Origin: PWXP01 sp034005525
Lineage (GTDB): Bacteria > Planctomycetota > Planctomycetia > Pirellulales > Thermoguttaceae
Assembly: GCA_034005525.1 (NCBI GenBank)
Contig: JAVEUP010000021.1
Coordinates: 1-64,000 of the forward strand
Direction of reading: 5' to 3'
Length of the DNA: 64,000 nucleotides
The notes beneath the pieces are model-generated. The model saw nothing but the letters and a program-made list of their open reading frames with translations. It ran no database searches and was not told the origin of the DNA. Made by a program: the position numbers and the translations under genes. Each line of letters begins with the position of its first letter. Positions within the stretch are counted from its first letter, which is position 1. This document shows, piece by piece, positions 18,201 through 28,573 of this stretch.

Positions 18201-18519
18201 GCGTCTATTGCTCCTCTGTGTCGAGTCCTCCAGCCTAAAACCTCTCGTTCGCGGAGAAGTCGGCTGAATGTTCAAACCATCAGCCTCCGAGCCACCTCAC
18301 GTACAAACATTAGTATAGGCGTGGGGCAGGCAAATACGCAAGTGGAGGCCAAAGGGAATGCAGATGAGCAACACGCTCGGAGAAACACACGGAGTGCTCA
18401 AAACCACTCCATTCGCAGTTCACCTTGCCTCCTCCCACGCAGACCGTGGCGCCCGCGTAAATTTGCGCAGGCCACATTCCCGTTGCATAAACAGTTCATG
18501 CTACCCAGTCGCCGTTTGC
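18201..18519. other. Intergenic region without recognisable genes
   Basis: This lies upstream of vapB and downstream of the SH3-domain gene, both on the minus strand. It should contain the vapBC promoter and possibly an operator for VapB, but no clear palindrome or -35/-10 pair was identified. Confidence 0.5.
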
Positions 18520-19728
18520 CTACCGCACCGTGATCGGCTGCACGTGGCTGGCCATGATGTGGCGGGCGCGCTGCTCGGGAATGTAACCGGCGGTTCCGTT
18601 CACGCCCACGCGCTGGCCCACGTAGTAGCGCAGGTTCAGACCCGGAGTGGGCGTTACGTAGACGCTCGGCTGCCCCTGCTCGTCCAACAGCACGAACTGC
18701 GGGGCGCCGGGCTTGGCAGAAGTGACACGGACAAGCTGGCCGGCGCCGTCGAATCGCGGATCGACCGCAGTACCGGCTGCCGCACCCTGCTGCATGGGGC
18801 TGAGTTGTGCCCAACGTTGGCTCGCCCGATCGGTTTGCTCGCGCAATGCCGCCACCTCCTGGTGGCGCTGCTTCAGATCGGCAAACTGTGAGATCTTGTC
18901 AACCAGCATGCGGGCACGCCCGCGCTCGACTGCGGTCTGCGCCTCGCGCAGGAGTTGCTCGGCGCGAAGCTGCAAACGATCGAAGTGCCAAACGGTGGGT
19001 TCCTCGGCGACCATCGCGCCGAGTTCGATATCGATCTGCTGAAGCTCATCGCGGAATTCTTCCGGGCCAAGGGTCCGTGGTGAGTCAGGCGTGTACCGCG
19101 TCGCGACACGCGGAGGGGCGGCGGGGGCTTCTGGAGCAGCAGCGTCCTGCTCCGGGACGGAATCGGCCGGTGCGTCGCTGTCCGGCGCGGCGGTCAGCGG
19201 GCTGGTGTCAGCTCCGCCGGCCTGACGCACGCCCACCGGCACCGGCTTCCGATCGACATATCGGCCCGAGACCCAGCGGAACTCGCCCGACGGCGGTGCA
19301 ATCTTGTACCATCGCCTCGCGCCCGACTCGTCCAGTTCCGCGCCGAGAACCTCGACCACCTCGGCCTTGTGCAACCGTACCTGAATGATGTCCTTGATGT
19401 CGCTGAATCGGCTTCCCACCCGGGCTGCCACGTTCTCGCCGTTGACAACCGCCAGGTTGTCGTCACCCGCGCTCAGATAGCGAGTAGAAACCCAGGAGAA
19501 GCTTCCTTCCGGCGGTCGAATGGCGTACCAACCGCCGGGATCATGGCGGAAGACCTCGACCTCAGCGCCTGCGGACAGCTTCTCCGTCGGATAGTAATTC
19601 TGCCCCGGCCCACTCCGCACATACACGTCGTCGGCCGTAACATAGGCCACATACGGAAACTGCGGCTCTTCAGCAAACAAGAGAGTTGTATGAACCGAAG
19701 CAGCCAGCATGACGAGTAGGACCCGCAT
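18520..19728 (-). CDS. Secreted protein with two bacterial SH3 domains
   Basis: 402 residues: signal peptide (residues 1-19), then two SH3b repeats at about 28-86 and 92-159, each ending in a WVS-(T/G)-RY(L/V) strand. A Pro/Ala-rich linker (about 165-220) and a helical, possibly coiled-coil region (about 235-320) follow, and the end has a small beta domain with YYVGQRVGVNG. Bacterial SH3 domains bind peptidoglycan or protein ligands, so a periplasmic or wall-associated scaffolding role is plausible; no enzyme domain is visible. The start at 19728 has GGAGG 5 nt upstream. The 319 nt from 18201 to 18519 hold no gene. Confidence 0.7.
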   Translation of the reverse strand: MRVLLVMLAASVHTTLLFAEEPQFPYVAYVTADDVYVRSGPGQNYYPTEKLSAGAEVEVFRHDPGGWYAIRPPEGSFSWVSTRYLSAGDDNLAVVNGENVAARVGSRFSDIKDIIQVRLHKAEVVEVLGAELDESGARRWYKIAPPSGEFRWVSGRYVDRKPVPVGVRQAGGADTSPLTAAPDSDAPADSVPEQDAAAPEAPAAPPRVATRYTPDSPRTLGPEEFRDELQQIDIELGAMVAEEPTVWHFDRLQLRAEQLLREAQTAVERGRARMLVDKISQFADLKQRHQEVAALREQTDRASQRWAQLSPMQQGAAAGTAVDPRFDGAGQLVRVTSAKPGAPQFVLLDEQGQPSVYVTPTPGLNLRYYVGQRVGVNGTAGYIPEQRARHIMASHVQPITVR

Positions 19729-20147
19729 GAGAACCTCCGAGGCAAGCGGCGCAAAATGCGCTAATCGACGAGACGTAAGGAAAGACAAGCCCTCGCCTTG
19801 TAGTCAAACTCAGCCGGGCAATCAAGGGCAGTTTTCTTGCCAAAACATTTCTGAGGGGGGTAGGGTGGGTGGTTCCGACCATTCGGACGCCCGTTGTTCA
19901 CCCACGCGGCGGGCCAACGCGCTTGCCAGCATTCCCATTGACGAGGATTCGGCCGGGGCGGCGCAGGAAGCATGAGCGCTCCTCCGCAACTCGGCAGTTG
20001 GTAGCTGGCCAGTCACGAATCCTCCGGGACGAGCCCGGAGGTGAGCAAGGCGTGTAAACCGCAACTTCCATGTGGTCGAGCGAAGGCATCTCTGCCGCGT
20101 AGACCGATTACAGGCAATATCCGGAGCCGCTCACTCCACGATCTTAC
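19729..20147. other. Intergenic region without recognisable genes
   Basis: The 419 nt lie between the sigma-factor stop and the SH3-domain protein start, both on the minus strand. It contains a perfect 8-bp hairpin at 20021-20041 (CCTCCGGG, loop, CCCGGAGG) that could end the sigma-factor message, although no T-run follows it on either strand. A TAGGGTGGGTGG stretch at about 19860 recalls the ends of repeat family 3 but has no partner. Confidence 0.45.
20021..20041 (-). terminator. Hairpin downstream of sigma factor, possible terminator
   Basis: A perfect 8-bp GC stem with a 5-nt loop lies 107 nt after the sigma-factor stop. It lacks a U-run, so termination by itself is uncertain; it may instead stabilise the 3' end. 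Confidence 0.3.
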
Positions 20148-21824
<1,677 letters not shown>

Positions 21825-22507
21825 ATGGGTCCAATCCTTTCAGCGAGCCGGGAGGCGTAATGAAGCCGCCTTCGCCTCGCTCGTCCATCGACATCTCCTA
21901 TTTGTCCGGAGCACCACAGGTGTCCGAGGATCAAGCTCACACCGGTGAGTATAATCGAACCGCCGATCTTTTGCAACAGCCAAACTTGTCAAAAATAACG
22001 CGAAGTCGTACTTCAGCGGCCATCAACGAAATCTACCCCTCCAATAGGTGCCAACTCCGGAACGTTCCTTGTGTCCAGAGGGTTGCCGCAAGGGGCAATC
22101 TCTTGTACGCATTCGCGTTGGTGATGGGTCTTATTGGAATTTCGCTAATCGATGCCAAACCTATTCCCTTCCCCTGGGGGAAATTGGACATTTTGTACAT
22201 GAGAACGAGACCGTAACCCATTGGAGACAAACGACTTTCTTTTTTGATGCACAGCCCTGACAAAAGTTACAGCTAGCCAGTCGTCACTGCAAGGGGGGCG
22301 ACACAGAATGGCAAAACCGAGCTGGCATTTTGGTGTTCAACCATGTGGCCACTGCGATTCGGAAGGCCTCTTTGCACCGAAGAAGCAGGTGAGACACGCT
22401 CGTTGTCGAAAAAATCCCTACAATTGGCACAGTCCGGTCAATTCCTGCCCTCTGCGAATCCGATGTAACCGTTCACGGGGAATGATCCCGATGCTCCGAG
22501 GACGCTC
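21825..22507. other. Long divergent intergenic region
   Basis: 683 nt between the divergent sigma-factor and hypothetical-protein genes. Short open frames here have no ribosome site, domain or composition typical of coding sequence. It must carry promoters for both genes; none was assigned. Near the right end is a half copy of repeat family 1 (22469-22493). Confidence 0.5.
22469..22493. repeat. Half copy of palindromic repeat family 1
   Basis: The stretch CCGTTCACGGGGAATGATCC at 22469-22488 resembles the left edge of the copy at 62500 (ATTCACGGGGGATCGTCCCG). The matching opposite end is absent. It lies 15 nt before the start codon of the next gene, so it is part of that gene's leader. Confidence 0.5.
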
Positions 22508-23878
22508 ATGAAATTCGCACGATTTTTCCTTCTGGCGACCCTTTGCCTCCGTGTGTGCTTCGCCTGCGCGGAAGAAACCTATCGCTTCCCGAATGGACGC
22601 AGCACCGGTAATGTTGACTTCGTCACTGTTCAATTCAAAGTAGGTGGCGACATCGTTGAAATGCTCGAGGGCAAGGTGAATCGAGTTAAGATGGGTGCTA
22701 TGGCAGATATGGAGTACATGGAGAAAACCCTAGAGGCGAGCGAAGGGGCGAATGCCCCCGCGCGCACGATTCGCGAGTATCGGCGGGCGGAGGCAACCAT
22801 TCGCGTGGGAGAGGACGCACTCCGGCCAACGCTTCGGCCCGAGGTGTCGCTCGTCGTGGCAGCCATCGATGACCAGCGATCGCTCTTGTTTTCTCCCGAA
22901 ACCGCACTGTCGCGCGATGAGCTGGAACTGATCGACATCCTTGGCAACAGCCTGCTGATCGATCGATTGCTACCCAGCAGTCCGCTGGCAGTCGGCCAAA
23001 CCTGGAAGCCTTCTCGCACGCTGCTTGCCCAACTTCTCGGGCTCGACGCAGTCGGCCAGAGCGATGTCCAATGCGAGTTGATCGAGGTCACCGACTCGGT
23101 CGGCCGCTTTCAGATGACCGGCAGCCTTGCCGGGACGGTTCACGGAGTAGCTACCCAAATTCAACTGAAGAGCAAGTACCGGTACGATCGGCGGAGCCGG
23201 CGGATCGACTGGTTTGCCCTGTCGATGAAGGAGGTGCGGGCCGTTGCGCTCGTTGCACAAGGTTTCGACGTGGTTGCCCAGGTCCAGGTCCGTATTGTCC
23301 CGAAGAGTTCGGTTCCTGACGCATTTGCCCCAGAGAGACTGGAGGGTCTGACACTGGAGCCGGGAAAGGCCGCGGAGGCGTTGATTTACGAGCCGCCGGG
23401 CTCGGATTGGCAGCTCGCGCACAATCGGCAATGGTTTGTCACCCGCGACGCTCCGGACCTGGTTGAATTGCGTTTGGTGGGGCGAGGCGAGTTGGTCGCC
23501 CAGTGCAGCATATCACCGCTGCCCCGGGTCCCGGTGGAGAAGCTGCCCAGCCTTGAGCGTTTCCAAGAGGATGTGCGGCGAGCGCTTGGCGACCGGTTCG
23601 AGCGGTTCGTGTCGGCCGGTCAATGGGCCAACGATGCTGAGTGCCGGGTATACCGCGTGGTGGTGTCGGGAACGGCACAAGCCGAACTGAAGCAGACGGC
23701 GGCCAAGGTGCCCATCGAGTGGCGGTACTACCTGGTGGTCAACCAGGAAGGCCGGCGGATCGTATTGGCCGTGACTGCTGAGGCCGAGTTGGCCGAACGA
23801 CTTGGCGACGCCGACCGTGAACTGGCCGACGCCATCCGATTCACGGCGTCCAGCTCTGCCGCAGAGAACGCCAAGTAG
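22508..23878 (+). CDS. Secreted hypothetical protein
   Basis: 456 residues, not recognised. A signal peptide is clear (FFLLATLCLRVCFA, cleavage near CA-EE). The remainder is soluble and mixed alpha/beta, without membrane segments or enzymatic motifs. A central part (LVVAAIDDQRSLLFSPE, LPSSPLAVGQTW) resembles other planctomycete exported proteins of unknown role. GAGGA lies 6 nt before the ATG. It is followed by about 750 nt without genes, so it is probably a single-gene unit, facing away from the sigma factor. Confidence 0.7.
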   Translation: MKFARFFLLATLCLRVCFACAEETYRFPNGRSTGNVDFVTVQFKVGGDIVEMLEGKVNRVKMGAMADMEYMEKTLEASEGANAPARTIREYRRAEATIRVGEDALRPTLRPEVSLVVAAIDDQRSLLFSPETALSRDELELIDILGNSLLIDRLLPSSPLAVGQTWKPSRTLLAQLLGLDAVGQSDVQCELIEVTDSVGRFQMTGSLAGTVHGVATQIQLKSKYRYDRRSRRIDWFALSMKEVRAVALVAQGFDVVAQVQVRIVPKSSVPDAFAPERLEGLTLEPGKAAEALIYEPPGSDWQLAHNRQWFVTRDAPDLVELRLVGRGELVAQCSISPLPRVPVEKLPSLERFQEDVRRALGDRFERFVSAGQWANDAECRVYRVVVSGTAQAELKQTAAKVPIEWRYYLVVNQEGRRIVLAVTAEAELAERLGDADRELADAIRFTASSSAAENAK

Positions 23879-23941
23879 AGGCGGGGCAATCTCCGGGCTG
23901 GTGGCCATTACGGGGACGACCCGGTGCAGGAACGGCCCTGT

Positions 23942-24013
23942 AGTTGGAGTTGACGCTTCAGTGCACGAATTGGGCACGGGCCGAATTCTGCACGCTGAAG
24001 CGTGAACTCCAGC
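23942..24013. repeat. Palindromic repeat related to family 2
   Basis: TTGGAGTTGACGCTTCAG at about 23943 is mirrored by CTGAAGCGTGAACTCCAGC at about 23995, around a centre that itself contains GAATT...GAATTC. The end sequence TTGGAGT resembles the family 2 elements at 14547 and 25799, but the stem differs. Confidence 0.6.
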
Positions 24014-24093
24014 AACCCGACTACTGCCTTCGGGACGACCTCTTCGCATACGGCGGACAAGACCTCTTACGCCCTACCCCCACAGCGGTTACG

Positions 24094-24132
24094 AAAAAGG
24101 CCGCCGATCTGCTCAGGGAGCGACCGGCGGCC
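24094..24132 (-). terminator. Rho-independent terminator-like hairpin, no gene upstream
   Basis: On the minus strand a perfect 8-bp stem (GGCCGCCG, 24125-24132, with CGGCGGCC, 24099-24106) is followed directly by TTTTT (24094-24098). The loop is long (18 nt). No protein gene runs into it on this strand for at least 490 nt. Confidence 0.5.
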
Positions 24133-24627
24133 CGGGAATCAAACCTCTCGCCGACTGCGACCGGATGCGTCGCTGCGAGAAGAGCGGGGATCCGGCGTGC
24201 GTCAAGCACAAGCCGCTTGTTGATCCCGGCTCACGCTAAAGGGTTGGCACCTCCGTCGGAATACTAGGCGAGAGGCCTGATTCGTGTGTCGTCTGCTGTT
24301 CCAACCACAACTATCGGCACAACCGCCTCTTGTGCCGTAATCGAATCTGATCAACTCAATTCTCTTGATCAAGTCAAACCTGCCAATGAAATTGTACCTT
24401 GCCGGACCAGACTTGCCCAGCCCGGCTCACGGTACCCGTGCAAGTCGCCCAATCCCCCTTTTGGGAGGAACTGGCAAATATTGCCCAAAGCTCCAGCACT
24501 TCGCATGCCGAGTCAATACATGGAGGCTCGTGCACAGCCGTTTCCGTGGCTGCCGCACCTCCATCGGCGAGCTTGCCGGGGGGCAGACTGCCGTCGGTTC
24601 GCAGCGTCTTTTCAAGCAGGGGGGATC

Positions 24628-25764
24628 ATGTCGTCTTCAACGCCATTCGGATGCCGATGCGCCCTGCTGGCCCTGGTTGGGCTGGTTCTCAGCGGAGTCA
24701 CAGCGGCTCGCGGCGGCGACCGCCGGACTGGACTGCTCGTTCGGACAATCGACTTGCAGTATTTTACGACACCCTACGAGCGGGCGACGGTGCTGGGCGG
24801 GGCGTACATGGGCGACCTCGGATCGGCCGCCTCGACCATTCGCAACCCGGCTGCTTTGGCGAATCTCTGTGGGCCGGATGTATTGGGGTACTGGACAACC
24901 GATTCAACCGAGGGTGTCGCAAGTCTGACGCCGCCGCCCGTCGGCGCCAACCAGCAAACCACCGCCTTTCTTTCCGACGAAGGCATCTACGTCGCAGTGC
25001 CTTTGGACGATTTCCCGATCAGTGCCGGTTTTGGCGGCGATTACTTCGAAACGAACTACTACGGCAATCCGACCGTCCGTCCGGCGCAGCATGGTTCGCG
25101 GCTCAGCGCTGCACTGGCTGCATCGGTCTTCGGCAATGTCAGCATCGGTTACGGAGCAACCTGGTTCAACGACCACTTCGCAACCGCGGCGTGGCTTGGC
25201 ACGGCGGCGGAGCGAATGGCGAATGAGTCGCACAGTTGGCGACACCGCGTGGCAATGTTCGCCCCGGCCGGGTACAACATGCGATGGGGCGTTCAGGGCG
25301 ACTACGGGTATGGAGATGGCACGACTCGCCTCGATGGCGAGGCCATTGGCGGCAGGAACTGGTTCGAAACCTATGCCCTGCGCGGCGGATTTCAATGGGA
25401 CCTTACAGAGCGGGTCACCGGGGCCTTCGACTTCGAATGGAGCTACCTCGAACTGAACATGGGCCAAGTGGTGATTGGAAACGCCCCGCACCTGATGAGG
25501 TACGCGGCCGATATCTACCGGCCGATGGTCGGCATTCAACTGCGCGCAACGCAAAACCTGACGATGCGGTGCGGATATCGCTACAGCTTCTACCGGCTGC
25601 GCACGTCACCCCTCCTGCCGGATGAGTGCGACTACAGTACCGTCAGCGGTGGGGCGCGATACGCCTTCTGGGGAGGGCGGGCCGCTATCGACTGGAATAT
25701 GGAACATTCCTGGATTGCCGGCGGCAGCCTGATGAACATGCTGTCACTCAGTTGCATGTTCTGA
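24628..25764 (+). CDS. Outer-membrane beta-barrel-like protein
   Basis: 378 residues with a signal peptide (LLALVGLVLSGVTAARG). The mature part alternates short polar and hydrophobic beta strands with many aromatic residues, rich in Gly, Tyr and Trp, and ends in a strand finishing SLSCMF, a terminal Phe as expected for a BAM-inserted barrel. The pattern resembles the long-chain fatty acid transporter or OmpP1-like group, but no specific family can be claimed. GGGGGGA lies 3 nt before the ATG at 24628; the frame is open much further upstream, but that part has no signal sequence. Confidence 0.6.
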   Translation: MSSSTPFGCRCALLALVGLVLSGVTAARGGDRRTGLLVRTIDLQYFTTPYERATVLGGAYMGDLGSAASTIRNPAALANLCGPDVLGYWTTDSTEGVASLTPPPVGANQQTTAFLSDEGIYVAVPLDDFPISAGFGGDYFETNYYGNPTVRPAQHGSRLSAALAASVFGNVSIGYGATWFNDHFATAAWLGTAAERMANESHSWRHRVAMFAPAGYNMRWGVQGDYGYGDGTTRLDGEAIGGRNWFETYALRGGFQWDLTERVTGAFDFEWSYLELNMGQVVIGNAPHLMRYAADIYRPMVGIQLRATQNLTMRCGYRYSFYRLRTSPLLPDECDYSTVSGGARYAFWGGRAAIDWNMEHSWIAGGSLMNMLSLSCMF

Positions 25765-26096
25765 AACGGCTCTTCCGTTTCCAGTCGCAAGCTGTCGGGT
25801 TGGAGTCCCGCCTTTAGGTGGTTTCTTCGCGCCGGCTGAAGCCGGAACTCCAGCAGGACGCAGTCTACACCCAGAAACGAAAGAGCCGTCTGAACCGGAT
25901 CAGCCACTCCACCCGAATGGAGGATCGTCCAGGCAGAACGTGCGGTTGCACTTGACCGGCCGCAGTATTTGGCTAAAATTGCAAATACACTGGTTTTGGC
26001 GTCCGGTAGGATGCCGATAATTAGGTTGCTGGACGGACAGCCTTTCGATGTCCTTGCCCGAAACCCAGGAATGCCAACCGCGAAACGGTCAAACCA
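25765..26096. other. Intergenic region with a family 2 repeat
   Basis: 332 nt between the porin-like gene and arsR. The first part holds the family 2 palindrome (25799-25856). The second half is the likely promoter and operator region of arsR and is more AT-rich (about 25970-26030), but no clear ArsR-type palindrome was found. Confidence 0.5.
25799..25856. repeat. Palindromic repeat, family 2, intact copy
   Basis: GTTGGAGTCCCGCCTTTAGG at 25799-25818 followed by GCCGGCTGAAGCCGGAACTC from about 25832. It corresponds base for base in layout to the two halves at 14547-14589 and 14769-14793, which makes it the uninterrupted reference for that site. Confidence 0.75.
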
Positions 26097-26420
26097 ATGG
26101 ACCAAGCCACACGCGCCCGGTACGAAGCCCGGGCCAGAATCATGAAGGCCATGGCGCATCCCGCGCGCCTGCTGATGGTGGATGAACTCGCCCGAAGCGG
26201 CGAGCGTTGCGTGTGTGAACTGACCGAGTTGGTCGGTTCCGACATGTCGACCGTGTCGAGGCATCTTTCCCTGTTGAAGAACGCCGGTCTGGTGGAGGAC
26301 GAGAAGCGCGGGCAGATGGTCTTCTACCGGCTGCGTGTGCAGTGCATTATGAATTTCTTCGAGTGCATCGAGTCGGTCATTGCGTGCAACGCCCGCAGCC
26401 AGCAGGAACTGCTGACCTAG
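26097..26420 (+). CDS. ArsR-family winged-helix repressor
   Basis: 107 residues: helix-rich start (KAMAHPARLLMVDEL), metal-site motif RCVCEL with Cys38 and Cys40 as in ArsR/SmtB sensors, and recognition helix DMSTVSRHLSLLKNAGLV. The Cys-x-Cys pair supports sensing of arsenite, antimonite or a thiophilic metal. It heads a short run with a thioredoxin-like gene 58 nt downstream and a haem lipoprotein after that. No ars transporter or arsenate reductase is nearby, so the inducer may be different, for example a redox or sulfur signal. Confidence 0.85.
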   Translation: MDQATRARYEARARIMKAMAHPARLLMVDELARSGERCVCELTELVGSDMSTVSRHLSLLKNAGLVEDEKRGQMVFYRLRVQCIMNFFECIESVIACNARSQQELLT

Positions 26421-26478
26421 GAGTTTTTTTACCTACATACTTGCCGATTACGCCAAACAAACCACAAGGAGACTTGCC

Positions 26479-26712
26479 GTGAAACTCGTTCAGGTGCTCG
26501 GGACCGGTTGCCCGAAATGTGAGAAGCTCAAGCACAATGCCGAAGAAGCCGTCAGGCAAGCCGGCATCGAGGCCACCGTGGAGAAGGTAACCGACATCAA
26601 CGTCATTACCGGCTTCGGCGTGATGATGACGCCCGCACTCGCTGTTGACGGCGAGGTGAAGCTGGTCGGTCGCGTTCCTTCGGCCGACGAAATCCAGACG
26701 CTCCTGCAATAG
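26479..26712 (+). CDS. Small thioredoxin-family protein
   Basis: 77 residues, cytosolic, matching the Thioredoxin_3 group (redox-active disulfide protein 2). The active-site CPKC is at residues 11-14 and the cis-proline region reads MTPALAVDGE. These mini-thioredoxins often occur beside ArsR regulators and permeases, where they are thought to transfer electrons to metal or sulfur targets. CAAGGAG lies about 7 nt before the ATG. It is probably co-transcribed with arsR. Confidence 0.85.
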   Translation: MKLVQVLGTGCPKCEKLKHNAEEAVRQAGIEATVEKVTDINVITGFGVMMTPALAVDGEVKLVGRVPSADEIQTLLQ

Positions 26713-26742
26713 CTGCGTCGGCAAGACCGGAGGACTCGCCCC

Positions 26743-27594
26743 ATGAAGCCAGACATCATGAATCGCAGAAAAGCGATTGCATCGCTCGGGCTGTTCGGCG
26801 GATCGGCATTACTCAGCGGCTGTGGCGGCCAGGCGTCGGGAGAACCGGGCCCCTCGGTCCCACTGCCGCAGTTTCCAGCCGCATCCCCCGTGGCGCGGCC
26901 TTCCGCCGCAACGGCCGTCGGCTTGCCGCCCGAGTGGAAGTATGTCCAACTCGATCCCTACGCTGTTGCCGAGGTGGCATATAAGATGTACGCCGACGGC
27001 GGGTGTATGTACGCCATTTTCGGCAGCATCATGCGGGTGTTGGCCGAGAAGGTAGGCGAGCCATTCAACTCGTTCCCCATCAACATGATGCGTTACGGCA
27101 ACGGCGGCATGGGCGGCATGGGCTCAGTGTGCGGTGTCGTGAACGGCTGCGCGGCCCTGATCGGCCTGTTCGAGGACCAGAAGGAAAAGGATCGCCGCGA
27201 GGAACTGATCAGCGACATTTGCACCTGGTACGAACGCACACCGCTTCCGATATACGAACCTGCCGAGCCGGCCTGGGCCGATGACGTAACGCCCAGCGTA
27301 TCGGACTCGATTCTGTGCCACGTGGCCGTCGCGAAGTGGTGTCAAGTGACCGGCTGCGACGTGAAATGTGCCGAGCGCCGCGAGCGCTGCCGCCGGGCTT
27401 CCGTCGATGGCGTGATTCGGGTAGTGGACCTCTTGAACCGGAATGCAGCAGACCCCGGCGTCGAGTGCCTGAGCCTCGCCTCCGAGACCACGAATTGCCT
27501 TCAGTGCCACGGCCCCCGAGAACTGAACAACGCCACCGGCCGAATGAACTGCGCCTCCTGCCACTCCTTCGAAGGACAGCACCCGGCCCCGTAG
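26743..27594 (+). CDS. C-GCAxxG-C-C family lipoprotein with c-type haem motifs
   Basis: 283 residues. The N-terminus combines a twin-arginine-like NRRKAIASLG with a lipobox LLSGC (Cys27). The body shows the Cys-Gly-Val-Val-Asn-Gly-Cys-Ala core, a variant of C-GCAxxG-C-C proteins related to the split-Soret cytochrome. Two CxxCH haem-binding motifs lie at the end: CLQCH (252-256) and CASCH (270-274). It is therefore a probable membrane-anchored periplasmic cytochrome c. Its position behind an ArsR repressor and a thioredoxin suggests a regulated redox module. The start at 26743 has GGAGG about 10 nt upstream; an internal ATG at 26758 would begin exactly at NRRK. Confidence 0.75.
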   Translation: MKPDIMNRRKAIASLGLFGGSALLSGCGGQASGEPGPSVPLPQFPAASPVARPSAATAVGLPPEWKYVQLDPYAVAEVAYKMYADGGCMYAIFGSIMRVLAEKVGEPFNSFPINMMRYGNGGMGGMGSVCGVVNGCAALIGLFEDQKEKDRREELISDICTWYERTPLPIYEPAEPAWADDVTPSVSDSILCHVAVAKWCQVTGCDVKCAERRERCRRASVDGVIRVVDLLNRNAADPGVECLSLASETTNCLQCHGPRELNNATGRMNCASCHSFEGQHPAP

Positions 27595-27643
27595 CCTTGT
27601 GGAAGGCATGCCCGGTGCAGCCACATACCTGCCCAGCGTTCCG

Positions 27644-28573
27644 CTACTCTGCCGTCGCGGCGACGCGGAAGCCCAGGGTTAGGTTGCGGTTCTCGGGCTG
27701 GCTCGCGCTGCGGCTTGCGGCTCGGCACCCCCTGGTGCAGTTGAACCAGCCGCCGCCGCGGTAGACGCGCTCATCGCCGGTTGCCGGGCCTTCCGGATCG
27801 ATCGAGGGCGACCATGTGTAATATTCCGGATCGTACCAGTCGGCGCACCACTCCCAGACGTTTCCGTGCATGTCGTACAAACCGAATGCGTTCGGCAGGA
27901 AGCTACCGGCAGGCGACGTGTAGGCATGGCCATCGCTGGCTTGGATGACGGCCTCCAGCTCGGGGAACTGCGTCTCGAACTCCGCATCCGCCACGTTCCC
28001 GATCTTCGCCACTCCTTCCGGGTCGTCGCCGTGAGAGTACTCTGTTGCCGTCCCTGCACGGCATGCATACTCCCACTCCGCCTCCGTCGGCAGGCGGTAC
28101 GTCTTCCCCTTCTCGCGACTAAGCCATTTGCAGAACTCCAGCGCGTCGTTCCAGCTCACGTTCACGACCGGATCGGCATCAGACTGAGGAAAGCCCGCAC
28201 TGCGCCATGAATACTCCTCGTTCATCGCGAACTCCATCGCCTCGCGGTTCCAGCCGAAGGCGCCCTGGAAGCCGGTCCCCTTTTCCGCGTCCGTCGCGTA
28301 ACCCGTCGCCTCGACGAACCGGCGGAACTGCTTGACGGTGACCTCATGCTTTCCAAAGTAAAACGGTTTCGTAATCGTCACCTCGTGGGCGGGCCACTCG
28401 TCGTCGAGGCCGTTGTCATCCCCCATGGCGAATGATCCTGCGGGAATCAGCACCATCTCCAGTTTCACACCGCCGCCTAAATCGACGGTCTTCTGCGAAG
28501 GCGCCTGGGTGTCACAACCTGCGGCTAACGCAAGCACGATTGCCGCAACATACCATTTTATCTGGTTCTTCAT
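27644..28573 (-). CDS. SUMF1/formylglycine-generating-enzyme-like lipoprotein
   Basis: 309 residues with a lipoprotein signal (LALAAGC, Cys20). The SUMF1 domain follows: IPAGSFAMGDDN, EVTVKQF, NVSWNDALEFCKWLS, LPTEAEWEYACRAG, GLYDMHGNVWEWCADW and the end RVYRGGGWFNCTRGC. The final Cys pair has one residue less spacing than the catalytic pair of true sulfatase-modifying enzymes, and no sulfatase is nearby, so it is more likely a paralogue in cell-envelope function. Its start overlaps the stop of the algX-like gene by 4 nt (ATGA), so it belongs to that operon. Confidence 0.85.
   Translation of the reverse strand: MKNQIKWYVAAIVLALAAGCDTQAPSQKTVDLGGGVKLEMVLIPAGSFAMGDDNGLDDEWPAHEVTITKPFYFGKHEVTVKQFRRFVEATGYATDAEKGTGFQGAFGWNREAMEFAMNEEYSWRSAGFPQSDADPVVNVSWNDALEFCKWLSREKGKTYRLPTEAEWEYACRAGTATEYSHGDDPEGVAKIGNVADAEFETQFPELEAVIQASDGHAYTSPAGSFLPNAFGLYDMHGNVWEWCADWYDPEYYTWSPSIDPEGPATGDERVYRGGGWFNCTRGCRAASRSASQPENRNLTLGFRVAATAE

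Larger units (their letters stand above)
23879..24627. other. Gene-free region with hairpins and a repeat
   Basis: 749 nt without a convincing gene. It contains an inverted repeat at 23942-24013, a terminator-like hairpin on the minus strand at 24094-24132, and a perfect 8-bp hairpin CGGCACAA/TTGTGCCG at 24315-24337. A small RNA on the minus strand between about 24600 and 24100 would explain the terminator, but no known RNA family was recognised. Confidence 0.45.

Noticed and set aside
24121..24160. Possible tRNA on the minus strand, suggested by GGTTTGATTCC
   Set aside because: The bases around the loop do not form a five-pair T-stem and no acceptor or anticodon arm can be built. The sequence belongs to the neighbourhood of a GC hairpin.
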